This document shows, piece after piece, positions 45,415-54,188 of a DNA stretch of 64,000 nucleotides (position 1 is the first letter of the stretch; the number at the start of each line of letters is the position of its first letter). Origin of the DNA: Roseibacillus sp. Lineage in GTDB: Bacteria; Verrucomicrobiota; Verrucomicrobiia; Verrucomicrobiales; Akkermansiaceae. Where the stretch lies: assembly GCA_029242545.1 (NCBI GenBank), contig JAQWTV010000146.1, positions 1 to 64,000 of the forward strand. Reading direction: 5' to 3'. The position numbers and the translations under genes were made by a program. The notes under the pieces were generated by a model. It saw nothing but the letters and a program-made list of their open reading frames with translations, did no database searches and was not told the DNA's origin.

Positions 45415-46486
45415 GGCGGGGAGTCAGGGTGACGGTCAGGCGTCCCGGTCCTTTGATGGTCTGGGATTCTCCAGAGACCGACAATTTATCGGAGGACTGG
45501 AACTTGATAGTGATAGGATATTTTCCCTTTTCGCTTTTGATATCAAAGGTGCGGGACAGTGCCTTTCCATCCGCGGTTGGCTTGATAGTTTCTTCGACGA
45601 CGAAATCCGGGGTTTTCCACCGAAAGGAGGGTAGCCCGTTGGTAATGGAGTATCCAAGGAACTTGGGCTGGGCAGATCCCTGCGAGAGAAGATTCCCAAG
45701 GGGGTTGGCTTCTTCGCGGAGCAGGACATCTCCTTCGATCGAAGCAAGGCCGTTACCGTTACCCTTGAAGACACTCCAGCCATCAATAAAATCCCCCTTC
45801 CAAATATAGCGCAGGCGACATTCACCGGCGTCCCAGCAGTAATGGAGATCATCGTTTACGGCCACTGCGATTGCGGCTGGCCCGGCTTCGGGCATGAAAA
45901 TTCGCCTCACCTGGGGACGCTGGCGCATACTCGGAGTCGTGTAGAAAGGGTCACTTCGCTGTTTACCCCTCACAATGCCAACCGCCGCGCGTTTTGAGAC
46001 ATTCATTACCCCGTTCATCAGGGTGAAGTGCCCGGGGTATGTGCAGACGTAGGGATACTTGCCTTCTTTTTCAGGGGCCTGAAACCATACGGCAGTCTCT
46101 TTTCCAGGCTGAATCATCCCGGAGCTATGTAAAATCCTAGGATGAGATTCTGGTTCCCAGCCGAGTTTTTCTCCCTTCGCGCCCAATGCGAGAACGGCCT
46201 TGATCAACTCTTGCCCTTTATCTTGGCCCTTGGAGGTTCCCGGGGTGCAGATGATCAGGTTGTGAGGAAGTTCATCCGGGTTTCTGAAGGTTAGCTTGAT
46301 TTTGGCTCCGGGCTTTACGGTGAAGGACTGAACGTCGTACTTCATCTGAGTCCGTATCGCTGAAATAACGATATTCTGGTCAATTTTCTCGAACCCTGCT
46401 GGCGGTTTCCCGGCCTCAAGCTGAAGGGAACCAAGTAATGCAACCATACCGAGCAACGCGATTCTCGATTTTAGGAGTTGGACCAT
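45404..46486 (-). CDS. Azurin-like cupredoxin fused to an unknown C-terminal domain
   Basis: About 360 aa from ATG 46486. After a signal peptide, residues ~38-165 are a type-1 copper domain: His75 (ELPHNLI), then Cys148, His153 and Met157 in YPYVCTYPGHFTLMNG, the full blue-copper ligand set of the azurin/auracyanin type. The remaining ~195 residues (RRIFMPEAGPAAIAVAVNDD; GDVLLREEANPLGNLL) form a second domain I do not recognise. It probably carries electrons in the periplasm; the propeller protein encoded next may be its partner. Confidence 0.82.
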   Translation of the reverse strand: MVQLLKSRIALLGMVALLGSLQLEAGKPPAGFEKIDQNIVISAIRTQMKYDVQSFTVKPGAKIKLTFRNPDELPHNLIICTPGTSKGQDKGQELIKAVLALGAKGEKLGWEPESHPRILHSSGMIQPGKETAVWFQAPEKEGKYPYVCTYPGHFTLMNGVMNVSKRAAVGIVRGKQRSDPFYTTPSMRQRPQVRRIFMPEAGPAAIAVAVNDDLHYCWDAGECRLRYIWKGDFIDGWSVFKGNGNGLASIEGDVLLREEANPLGNLLSQGSAQPKFLGYSITNGLPSFRWKTPDFVVEETIKPTADGKALSRTFDIKSEKGKYPITIKFQSSDKLSVSGESQTIKGPGRLTVTLTPRHDP

Positions 46487-46566
46487 GAAAGAAACCAAGA
46501 GAGATCCGTCATATAATCAAGCGAAATTCAGTAGTCGCTCCTGCTGGACGCAGATCTTGGTGGGAA

Positions 46567-47028
46567 TCAGCTTACTCCCAGAACCAGCAAGGAAGTTCCT
46601 TCAACAAAATCGCCTGGGTGTGCTCCCAGAAGGCTCTGGTAAAGGGCGGCCTCCGGAGTGAGGACGGTGCAATCAAATCCCTCGTGTTCAACCGTAGATC
46701 CTCCGCCATCAGGCGCGAGGAGGTAGAAGGCGATTGTCCCCTCATGCTCAGCTTCTACAAGCGTTCCAGACCGAATGGGCTCTCCCTCTTGGCAGGGAGA
46801 AGGATCAAAGTGCTGCAGGATACCAATGGCAGTTGCAATTTTTTCTGCCTGAGCGGACTGGGCTCCCGCGAGGTATGACGCCTCGATGGCTCTGGTGTCG
46901 TATTTGCCCTCGGACTTCGTCTCCTCTCCGGTTGCATTGTGACGGGCTTCTGCTGCGGCCGCCTGCATGATTGCGAGTTGGTTCTCGAGGAGGGAGCAGA
47001 CATCCCGGATGATTCTGGACTTCGACAT
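46567..47028 (-). CDS. GreA/GreB-family transcription elongation factor-like protein
   Basis: 153 aa. ATGEETKSEGKYDTRAIEASYLAGAQ near residue 32 is typical of a Gre-like subfamily that has a short helical N-terminus instead of the long coiled coil, and the C-terminal part (SGTLVEAEHEGTIAFYLLAP) resembles the FKBP-like Gre C-domain. Such proteins may bind the RNA polymerase secondary channel; whether this one stimulates transcript cleavage is not known. Monocistronic as far as I can see. Confidence 0.7.
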   Translation of the reverse strand: MSKSRIIRDVCSLLENQLAIMQAAAAEARHNATGEETKSEGKYDTRAIEASYLAGAQSAQAEKIATAIGILQHFDPSPCQEGEPIRSGTLVEAEHEGTIAFYLLAPDGGGSTVEHEGFDCTVLTPEAALYQSLLGAHPGDFVEGTSLLVLGVS

Positions 47029-47341
47029 TTAGGAACAATTGAACGCTCTGGTCGGCCTCATGCATTCTGCTTTGGCTTGTATTTTCCTCAGCGCACTGGC
47101 GCGGATAATTTGGGCAGTCGCTGGAAACATGTCGCAGCGGCTAAACCGAGAATCGAATTTTAGCGCATGCGGGGGATGAGGCTGATGGGGGGCATCCCGA
47201 GGAGTTCTTGCTTGGAAAACAGAATTCTTGTTGGTGGCCATTCGGTGATTGGAAGGAAGTATTTCCGAGCGGCCCCGAGGGCCCTGCCTCCGGGGAGAGA
47301 CAAGTCAGCCGGGAGAGGGTTGCCTCTCCCGGCTGATTAGA
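47029..47341. other. Intergenic region, no gene seen
   Basis: About 310 bp between the Gre-like gene and tRNA-Gly. It holds the terminator hairpin at 47305-47336 and a smaller GGCCC/GGGCC hairpin at 47271-47283. Open frames here have odd composition and I do not accept them as genes. Confidence 0.5.
47305..47336 (-). terminator. Strong hairpin downstream of tRNA-Gly
   Basis: A perfect 14-bp inverted repeat (TCAGCCGGGAGAGG, loop of 4, CCTCTCCCGGCTGA) five bases past the tRNA CCA end on the minus strand. The downstream T tract is weak (CTTGTCT), so it is an imperfect intrinsic terminator or a 3' processing hairpin. Confidence 0.7.
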
Positions 47342-47416
47342 TGGAGCGGGTGAACGGATTCGAACCGTCGACATTCACCTTGGCAAGGTGACGCTCTACC
47401 ACTGAGCTACACCCGC
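47342..47416 (-). tRNA. tRNA-Gly (GCC anticodon)
   Basis: The minus strand folds into a full cloverleaf: acceptor GCGGGTG/CACCCGC, D arm GCTC...GAGC, anticodon arm CACCTTGCCAAGGTG with anticodon GCC, T arm with GGTTCGAATCC. The 3' CCA is genome-encoded (47344-47342). It reads GGC and GGU. A promoter lies upstream and a hairpin downstream. Confidence 0.95.
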
Positions 47417-47430
47417 ATCCGTGAAGCGCC

Positions 47431-47458
47431 TAGATACACCGCGGGAAACGACCGGCAA
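47431..47458 (-). promoter_or_regulatory. Candidate promoter for tRNA-Gly
   Basis: On the minus strand TTGCCG (47458-47453) and TATCTA (47436-47431) are 16 bp apart and end 14 bp before the tRNA 5' end, a normal distance for a tRNA promoter. Confidence 0.5.
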
Positions 47459-47554
47459 GTCCTTTTTGCCTCCTGCAGGAAGAGACTTGGTCCCTTTTGG
47501 TCGAAAAATCTCGTATCCATAAGGGTAGATTCCCGGTTAAACCCCTGCAGCCGC

Positions 47555-48349
47555 ATGAACAAGCTTGATGAAATCATTGCCTACAAACGCGTGGAGGTGG
47601 AGCCCCTTGTTCCTCTTGCGCCCAAGCTCAAGGCTCAGGCCCTGCAGAGAAATGATTTTCGTGGTTTCCGATCCGCGCTGGATCGTGGCTCCGATCGACT
47701 TGGGGTTATTGCGGAGGTGAAGAAATCCTCCCCATCTGCCGGGGTGATTGACCAGAATTTCGATCCTCTTCGGCAGGCTCGGATGTACATTGACGGAGGA
47801 GCTTCCTGCATGTCGGTCCTGACAGACAAGAAATACTTCCAGGGATCGCTGACCTACCTGTCTGAAATTTCCAAGAACTCTCAAGTGCCTCTCCTGCGTA
47901 AGGACTTTACTGTGCATGAAGCTCAGATCTACGAGGCCGTGATTGCCGGAGCCGACGCGATCTTACTCATTGTGGCCTGTCTCAATGATGAAGACCTCTA
48001 TCGGTTTTACCAGATAGCGAGAGATCTACAGCTGGACGTTCTGGTGGAGGTTCACGATCTCCCGGAAATGGAGCGGGCTATCGATCTTGGAGCAGACCTT
48101 ATTGGAATCAATAACCGGAACCTGAAGACCTTTGAAACGGACCTTTCTGCAACAGAGATACTTGCCGATGAGGTGCCCGATAATGTCATGGTTGTCTCGG
48201 AATCCGGAATAAAGACTGTTGATGATGCACAGTTTGCCCTCGACGCAGGGGCGAATGCGATTCTTGTAGGGGAATCGCTAATGAGGGCCAATGTGCCAGG
48301 GGATGAGATCCAGAATTACCTTTCTCTGACTCTCTCGGAGGCCGAGTAG
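47555..48349 (+). CDS. trpC: Indole-3-glycerol phosphate synthase
   Basis: 264 aa TIM barrel. VIAEVKKSSPSAGVI holds the catalytic lysine and the IGPS signature, LLRKDFTVHEAQIYEA the second Lys, IGINNRNLKTFETDL and VVSESGI the phosphate end. It closes the indole ring in tryptophan synthesis. No other trp gene is adjacent, so the pathway genes are dispersed here. It starts 138 bp from tRNA-Gly on the other strand. Confidence 0.96.
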   Translation: MNKLDEIIAYKRVEVEPLVPLAPKLKAQALQRNDFRGFRSALDRGSDRLGVIAEVKKSSPSAGVIDQNFDPLRQARMYIDGGASCMSVLTDKKYFQGSLTYLSEISKNSQVPLLRKDFTVHEAQIYEAVIAGADAILLIVACLNDEDLYRFYQIARDLQLDVLVEVHDLPEMERAIDLGADLIGINNRNLKTFETDLSATEILADEVPDNVMVVSESGIKTVDDAQFALDAGANAILVGESLMRANVPGDEIQNYLSLTLSEAE

Positions 48350-48399
48350 GGAAGACCGTCTTGACCGGAGAGGATTGAGAGAGGATAAAGCAGACCAAA

Positions 48400-49071
48400 G
48401 TGAGACCACACGAAATTTTCAAAGCAGTTGAACCCGCAATTGTCACTGAGCTCTTCAGCACGTTCCGAGACGAAGACAGGGATGTATATAAGAGTGCCTT
48501 AGCGAGTCTGGCACAATCCCGCAAACTGCGTCCCGTCTTCGTTCAGAAAAAGTCGATCGCGGACCAGATTGCCTGGATGCACAAGACTCTGAAGCTTCGT
48601 GGGAGTGACACCGTTGGAGAGCACCTTCTTCAGGTCTGGTTCATGAAATTTCAGCAGCCACTCCTCATAAGATTCTGTGACGGGATGGGGATCGAGCACA
48701 ACGGAGAGGGCTCGGTCGAGGGGACTCTTCCCACCGAATTGGACTCTGACAAGCTTGGAGAAACTGTCGACGGGCTCTTTGCCGATTTCAACCCCCGGAT
48801 CGTTTCGCTCTACCTTAATCTCTTCAACCTTCAGAGGCCTGGAGGATGGGATGCTCTTGAGACTCTGCTCTCCGATGATAGTAGGGTGAGGCTGGGTGCG
48901 GAGCCTGAGGCCCCAGCCGAAGAGGAGGAAGCCCCCTTGCCGAAAGCAGATCCAGAGGAAGAGAGGGTCCTCGAGGCGGAGACTCCTGCCGTGGAGGTGC
49001 CTGTGGATAGTGAGCCAGAGGAAGACAACGAAGGTGCGGCCGAGGCCGCGCCACCGCCTGGGCAGGACTGA
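48400..49071 (+). CDS. Hypothetical protein with acidic tail
   Basis: 223 aa from GTG 48400, 50 bp after trpC. Residues 1-160 are helical and soluble (EIFKAVEPAIVTELFSTFRD; HLLQVWFMKFQQPLLIRFCDGM; LNLFNLQRPGGWDALETLL); the last ~55 residues are almost all Glu, Pro and Ala, probably disordered. I recognise no domain. It lies between trpC and a convergent OmpA-family gene, which gives no clear hint of function. Confidence 0.7.
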   Translation: MRPHEIFKAVEPAIVTELFSTFRDEDRDVYKSALASLAQSRKLRPVFVQKKSIADQIAWMHKTLKLRGSDTVGEHLLQVWFMKFQQPLLIRFCDGMGIEHNGEGSVEGTLPTELDSDKLGETVDGLFADFNPRIVSLYLNLFNLQRPGGWDALETLLSDDSRVRLGAEPEAPAEEEEAPLPKADPEEERVLEAETPAVEVPVDSEPEEDNEGAAEAAPPPGQD

Positions 49072-49097
49072 TACAGGGAAGTGATCCCGGTAGAGAT

Positions 49098-50390
49098 TCA
49101 GGGACGTTGCTCGGGTTCTTTTCGAGGTGAGGGGATCTCCTCCGGAATAGGAACTGCTCTGGCAGGTGGTGCCTCTTCGATAGGAATTGCGCGGGCTGGA
49201 GGGGGCTGCGGTAGTGTTTCTGCAGGTGGTGGAGGGGGAGGCTGAGCCTCTTCCTCGACAGGGAGGGCTTTCGGAGGAGTGCGTAGCTGAGAGGGTTTGG
49301 GTGCTACAGGCAGAGCCACTGCGGGCTTTACCCGGACGGGAAGAGCTTCCTGAGGTGGAATAGATTTCCGCATGAGAATGTCGACTCGGCGATTGATTGC
49401 CTGTGCTTTCTGGTCACCAGTGAGGACCTTGGGCTTGGCGTGGCCGTAGGCCCGGACGATGATGCGACTTTCGTCCAGTCCCAGTGAGCGAACCAACCAG
49501 TATTTGACGGCCATTGCCCGCTTACGTGATAGTTCGATATTGTAGGATTCACTTCCAAACAGGTCGGAGTGGCCCTCAAGGACGCAATACATTTGGGGGT
49601 TTCGATCAATCAGCATGCCAAGTTGCATGAGGCCGAGGCGTGCGTTTTGCTTGAGCGCATTCTGGTTAAACTCAAACAGGAGGTCACTGGGCAGGGCAGC
49701 TCTTCCCTCGTCCAACTGATCAACATCAAAGCTGAGGTAGCGCCCGAGCTCGGTGTAGCCCTCCAAGAGACCGTTCTCGTCGAGTCCGTTGGCGCCTCGG
49801 ATGGCCGCGTTCTTCAGAAAAGAGTCAGGATCGGGAAGGTCAGCGGAGATGCTTCCCTCTTCAATAACAACGCGCCCTTCCGGAACTTCCGTGAAGAGGG
49901 GCTCGTTGTGTCCCAGGGTTGCGAGGGTGGCCTGAACTTCCGGAGCCTTCAAGGGCTCCAGCAAGGGAGCGTTTTTCTCCCCCAGCCTGGCCGGTTGCAG
50001 TGGTTCGAGGGATACCTTTGGCTTTTCAAGCTCTGGGAGAATATCGATTTCCATATCATCCAGCTCTGGAAGCAGCTCCTCGATTTCCGTGAGGAGGGTT
50101 TCTGCATTTGAAAGAGGGGTGGAATCCTGGCTCTCAGCGACAGGGGCAACCACATCCGCGGGTAATTCCTGAGTTTCGCTTATGCTGAAAGTCTGAGAGG
50201 TCCATTCGAAATCAGCCAGCTCGAGAAGGAGATTGAATTTCCCAAGAGCCCATAGCCCCACGGCGTGTAGGAGTACTGCTACGGTGACCGACAAGAGGAC
50301 CCAAAAGCCAAATTTACGACGGCGCAAACTCGGATCGCGGCTTTCTCCGGATCTAAGAGAGTCCCAAGTATAGCGTGAGTCGATACTCAT
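49098..50390 (-). CDS. OmpA-family peptidoglycan-binding protein with TM anchor
   Basis: 430 aa. One N-terminal transmembrane helix (FGFWVLLSVTVAVLLHAVGLWALG) is followed by a Glu/Leu-rich linker and an OmpA-like domain at residues ~240-345: LEGHSDLFGSESYNIELSRKRA with Asp and Arg that bind diaminopimelate, then AYGHAKPKV and NRRVDILMRK. The C-terminal ~85 residues are Pro-rich (PPPPPAETLPQPPPAR). It probably links the inner membrane to the cell wall. The N-terminal anchor plus Pro-rich tail recalls TonB/TolA-type spanning proteins, but that is only a resemblance. Confidence 0.82.
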   Translation of the reverse strand: MSIDSRYTWDSLRSGESRDPSLRRRKFGFWVLLSVTVAVLLHAVGLWALGKFNLLLELADFEWTSQTFSISETQELPADVVAPVAESQDSTPLSNAETLLTEIEELLPELDDMEIDILPELEKPKVSLEPLQPARLGEKNAPLLEPLKAPEVQATLATLGHNEPLFTEVPEGRVVIEEGSISADLPDPDSFLKNAAIRGANGLDENGLLEGYTELGRYLSFDVDQLDEGRAALPSDLLFEFNQNALKQNARLGLMQLGMLIDRNPQMYCVLEGHSDLFGSESYNIELSRKRAMAVKYWLVRSLGLDESRIIVRAYGHAKPKVLTGDQKAQAINRRVDILMRKSIPPQEALPVRVKPAVALPVAPKPSQLRTPPKALPVEEEAQPPPPPPAETLPQPPPARAIPIEEAPPARAVPIPEEIPSPRKEPEQRP

Positions 50391-50637
50391 CTGATTACCT
50401 TAGTATAACGCTGCCAGTCGCAGTCTCAATTCAGAGAAAAGCGATAATCTGCATGGAAATCACGAAAATCCGATTCCCACAGGCGAAAATTTATTGGGGG
50501 AGGAGTCATACTCGCAGGGCCATGAGGCTCCAGATTGAGAAAAACGGTGCTAGATTCTACTATCGAGACGGAATCTCAGAGGGACAAGGCGTCCTTTGAG
50601 CCTTTGCGCCACGCGGGATATCCGCTATCGCTCAGAG

Positions 50638-51963
50638 GTGATCACGAATGAGGGTGCCGTCGGAGTAGGCCTTGCCGGATTTGGTACGGTTGGCTCGGGT
50701 GTCTGGAATACTCTGGCACGTAACGGGGGGCTTATCGCAGAGCGTGCCGGGACGGGAGTGAAATTTGAGATCCGCCAAATCGTCGTTCGCGATCCAGATA
50801 AGCCCCGCGAGGCCCCGGCACCGGCCGAGCTGTTTACCACGGACTGGAAATCGATGGTGGAGAATCCACTCGTCGATATCGTGGTAGAATTGATCGGGGG
50901 CACGGAGGAGGCATTCGAGCTGGTTGCGGCTTCACTGGGGGCAGGAAAACCGGTAGTTACGGGAAACAAGGCTCTTTTGGCGGAGCGAGGGGCGGAGATA
51001 TTCGCGCTGTCGCGTCTCCACCAAACTCCGGTCTATTTTGAGGCTGCGGTTGCTGGGGGGATCCCTGTCATCAAGGCTGCCCGTGAGTCGTTTATCGGTA
51101 ACCAGATCGACTTGATCTCAGGGATCATAAACGGAACTTCCAACTATATCCTGATGAGGATGACAGAGGCAGGTCTTGATTATTCTGCGGCCCTAAAGGA
51201 GGCCAAGGAGCTTGGATATGCCGAAGCGGATGAGACTCTCGATGTCAATGGCTGGGATGCAGCCCACAAGGCAATGTTGTTGGGGACAATCGTGCACGGC
51301 TTTCTCATCGACCCTGAACAGGTTTACGTTCGCGGAATCGAGTATGTTCGCCCCCTCGATATACGCTTTGCCAAGGATCTTGGCTACGTTGTAAAGCTCC
51401 TCTGTATCGTGCGGCAGCATGAGGATGGCTCGATCGAAATCCGAACCCAGCCCTCCTTTATCCCAAAAACGAATATTCTCGCTTCGGTAAATGATGTCTT
51501 CAACGCCGTTGCGATCAGAGGTGATGGGTTTGGGGACGCGCTATTTTATGGTCGGGGTGCGGGCCAGGATCCAACAGCTTCCTCCGTGGTCTCGGATCTT
51601 GTCGATGCAGGGCGGGCTTTGAAACAGGGGGCAGAGGGAAAGAATCAGGGGTTCCTTCCGTATCGAGAAGAGGGAACCCTCAAGCCGATCGACGAGACGG
51701 AGACGGCCTATTACGTCAGGTTTCCTGTGACGGACCGACCAGGCGTTGTTGCGGATATCGCCTCATTACTCGCAAAGGCAGGAATTGGAATTAGCGGAAC
51801 GCATTCCGCGGTCGATCCTGACGAGCCTGATGCCGCTTTTGTGGACATGGTTTTCCTGCTCCATACATGCCCATTCGGGATCCTGAAGTCAGCGCTGAAG
51901 GGAATCGAGAGTCTTGACTGCGTCACTGAGCGCCCCGTTGTCTTTCGGATCGAAGCCCTCTAG
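50638..51963 (+). CDS. hom: Homoserine dehydrogenase
   Basis: About 441 aa from GTG 50638; TTG 50596 is an alternative. VGLAGFGTVGSGVW is the NAD(P)-binding loop, AAVAGGIPVIKAARESF and ISGIINGTSNYILMRM the substrate site, and VTDRPGVVADIASLLAKAGI opens a C-terminal ACT domain for feedback control by threonine-like ligands. It reduces aspartate semialdehyde to homoserine. The separate aspartate kinase gene is 3 kb downstream, with unrelated genes between. Confidence 0.95.
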   Translation: MITNEGAVGVGLAGFGTVGSGVWNTLARNGGLIAERAGTGVKFEIRQIVVRDPDKPREAPAPAELFTTDWKSMVENPLVDIVVELIGGTEEAFELVAASLGAGKPVVTGNKALLAERGAEIFALSRLHQTPVYFEAAVAGGIPVIKAARESFIGNQIDLISGIINGTSNYILMRMTEAGLDYSAALKEAKELGYAEADETLDVNGWDAAHKAMLLGTIVHGFLIDPEQVYVRGIEYVRPLDIRFAKDLGYVVKLLCIVRQHEDGSIEIRTQPSFIPKTNILASVNDVFNAVAIRGDGFGDALFYGRGAGQDPTASSVVSDLVDAGRALKQGAEGKNQGFLPYREEGTLKPIDETETAYYVRFPVTDRPGVVADIASLLAKAGIGISGTHSAVDPDEPDAAFVDMVFLLHTCPFGILKSALKGIESLDCVTERPVVFRIEAL

Positions 51964-52002
51964 GATTCCTCGCGCCTGGCAGCACGTGTCTGCGTGAACG
52001 TG

Positions 52003-52779
52003 CTAGTTCGGACGCTTATCGGGGTCTCCGGTCCAGTAGACATTATTCTGGCCGTTGGCGGCTTGTCCCATGGCGTCGGTGATGTCCTCGAACCTGAAAG
52101 ACTCAACATGACCATCAACGAAGAGGACGTGGCCCTTTCCGTTATAGCGTGGCACGAAATTTTTGGCATTTGCTTTCGGACCGCCATCAAATCCACCCTG
52201 TAACTTAGTGGTCTCTTCGGCTTTCTTCACTCCTCGTTCCAGAAAGGCAACGGTCCGGTCTTGGTGCTGAATGCCCGCGAGACTGGCAGCGCGCTCGGAG
52301 CCGTCTTCACCCTTGACCTGAAGACTGCTGTTGAAGCCGAAAGCAAAGTAAGGTCTGCCTTCCTTTTTGTTGGGTGGGTAGTCAGCCCCTGATAGGAAGA
52401 GGGGATAACTCTTCTGATAGAATCTGGGAGCCGGGTCATCTCCAAGCTCACTTACAGGTGAAGCCCCCATCTGCTTTGGTAGCGCATTATACCAGACAGT
52501 CTCCGCCTCTGGTTTTGAGGCATTGAGCCAGTTGTCTTTGCCGGTAGCATCTTCGAGCGGAAATTCGCCATTATTGTCATCGAGATATCCGCGAAGTGCC
52601 TGGCCAATCTCCTGCAGCTTGCGGAGGGCCTCAGCCCTATCGTTCTTGGATTTCCCCGATTTTGCCATGGTCGCCACGATGCCAATTGCAATGACGACCA
52701 CCGCGGCGCCAATGAGGATCTGCATCATGTGGGATTTGCCCGGACGGAGAGCTGGATGGGATCTGCAGTGGTTGTTCAT
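52003..52779 (-). CDS. DUF1559/type II pseudopilin-like protein
   Basis: About 258 aa from ATG 52779. A hydrophobic helix (MMQILIGAAVVVIAIGIVATMA) near the N-terminus, then RKLQEIGQALRGYLDDNNGEFP and, near the C-terminus, GKGHVLFVDGHVESFRFEDI, the H-x-DGHV motif of DUF1559 proteins common in planctomycetes and verrucomicrobia. A classic prepilin GFTLIE cleavage site is not present, so processing by prepilin peptidase is doubtful. Role unknown. Confidence 0.72.
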   Translation of the reverse strand: MNNHCRSHPALRPGKSHMMQILIGAAVVVIAIGIVATMAKSGKSKNDRAEALRKLQEIGQALRGYLDDNNGEFPLEDATGKDNWLNASKPEAETVWYNALPKQMGASPVSELGDDPAPRFYQKSYPLFLSGADYPPNKKEGRPYFAFGFNSSLQVKGEDGSERAASLAGIQHQDRTVAFLERGVKKAEETTKLQGGFDGGPKANAKNFVPRYNGKGHVLFVDGHVESFRFEDITDAMGQAANGQNNVYWTGDPDKRPN

Positions 52780-52983
52780 CTGGGAGTGGGGGCGGGCAGA
52801 AGTCAATAATGGGATCTCTCTTAGACCAGCGGCTGGGCAACTTACTTGCAAGCTTACAATTGAGGTTGCCCTACCTCAATTGTCCCACTTTCCGACGCTG
52901 GCGGAGGTAAGGGAGAGTCTAATATGCGCTTCCGGATCCATGTGAGCTTGCCCGGATCCTTCAATTGTTACTAGTCTCAAGAT

Positions 52984-54000
52984 ATGAACAGCATCCGATA
53001 CCTCCTTGTGGCGTTATGCCTCGGGACTCCCCTTGTCAAAGTCAGCGCCGCGCCTCTTATTTATGAGGGCTCGGATGGAGCAGGGAAAGGAAAGCATATT
53101 GTATTCATTGCCAGTGATCATGAGTATAAGTCCGAGGAAACTCTTCCGGCGCTCGCGAGGATTCTAGCCCGCCATCACGGATTCAAGTGTAGCGTTCTGT
53201 TTGGTTTGAACAACAAGGGTGAGATTGTTCCCGGACAGTCTAATGTGCCAGGCATGGAAGCCCTCGGGTCGGCAGACCTGATGGTTGTCTTCACCCGTTT
53301 CCAGAACTGGCCGGACAACCAGATGCAACATTTTGTTGATTATCTGGACAGGGGGGGAGCGATTGTTGGTCTGCGCACCGCAACTCATGGCTTCCAGATA
53401 CCCGGTGACAGCAAGTGGGCAAAGTATGGTAATGGATTCAACGGTGAGGACTACCGGGGTGGATGGGGCCGACAGGTTCTCGGTGAGAAGTGGGCGGGCC
53501 ACTATGGTGGTAATCATCGCCAGAGTACTCGCCTTGATATTGTGCCGGCGGAGAAAGCTCACCCAATCCTCCGGGGGATTAAGCAGATGTGGGCTCAGTG
53601 CGGTGGCTATCGGGCTGCCCCTCTTGAGCCCAGCAGAGTGCTTGCGATGGCTCAGCCGTTGGAGGGAATGACTGCGGATTCACCTCCGAACGAGAAGATG
53701 CCGCCTGTGCCGGGAGCTTGGACAAGAAGTTACCGCGGAAAATCAGGGAATACCGGGAAGGTTTTTACCAGTACGTATGGGGCCTCCAATGATATCCTGA
53801 ACGATGGCTACCGGAGGCTCCTCGTTAACGCCTGCTTTTGGGCGGTGGGGTTGGAGAGCAAGATTGTGCCGGATGCCCAGATAGCTTTTGTAGGCCCATA
53901 TAATCCGACTTGGGGAAGGGGCGGTGGCCGGCGCAAGCCGGGGACTAAACCTTCAGACATGGCAGGTTGGGATACACCCATTGTACCATTGGCGGAATAA
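52984..54000 (+). CDS. ThuA-domain secreted protein
   Basis: 338 aa with a signal peptide (YLLVALCLGTPLVKVSAAP). HIVFIASDHEYKSEETLPALA, RFQNWPDNQMQHFVDYLDRGG followed by AIVGLRTATHGF, and HPILRGIKQMW are conserved ThuA/type-1 glutamine-amidotransferase-like elements. ThuA domains are abundant in planctomycetes and verrucomicrobia beside sugar-related genes; the catalytic role is not established. It stands alone between two unrelated genes. Confidence 0.88.
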   Translation: MNSIRYLLVALCLGTPLVKVSAAPLIYEGSDGAGKGKHIVFIASDHEYKSEETLPALARILARHHGFKCSVLFGLNNKGEIVPGQSNVPGMEALGSADLMVVFTRFQNWPDNQMQHFVDYLDRGGAIVGLRTATHGFQIPGDSKWAKYGNGFNGEDYRGGWGRQVLGEKWAGHYGGNHRQSTRLDIVPAEKAHPILRGIKQMWAQCGGYRAAPLEPSRVLAMAQPLEGMTADSPPNEKMPPVPGAWTRSYRGKSGNTGKVFTSTYGASNDILNDGYRRLLVNACFWAVGLESKIVPDAQIAFVGPYNPTWGRGGGRRKPGTKPSDMAGWDTPIVPLAE

Positions 54001-54188
54001 TTGATCGTTCTCGCGCCGGCTGCGGTCTGGATGTGACTGATGACGAACTCTCCCCATGAGAGAGGATGATGTCGCTACGAATTCTAGAACAGAAGCTTGC
54101 TCTCCTTCACAGTGCCCGCTAACCCGGCGGGGTCTGGCGTTTGCTGCGGGCTTAGTTTTCGTGCGGAACGTCGTTATTTAAAATTTCC

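Noticed and set aside
50453-50599. A 48-codon open frame just before hom
   Set aside because: Arg-rich with no recognisable domain and no run of Thr, Ile or Met codons that would make it an attenuator leader; not supported enough to call a gene.
51981-52004. Hairpin AGCACGT...ACGTGCT after hom
   Set aside because: No T tract on either side and it runs into the end of the convergent gene; not enough for a terminator call.
54001-54188. Possible lysine riboswitch or leader upstream of lysC
   Set aside because: The 188 bp contain no recognisable L-box elements or terminator; only a weak CCCGC...GCGGG pairing is seen.
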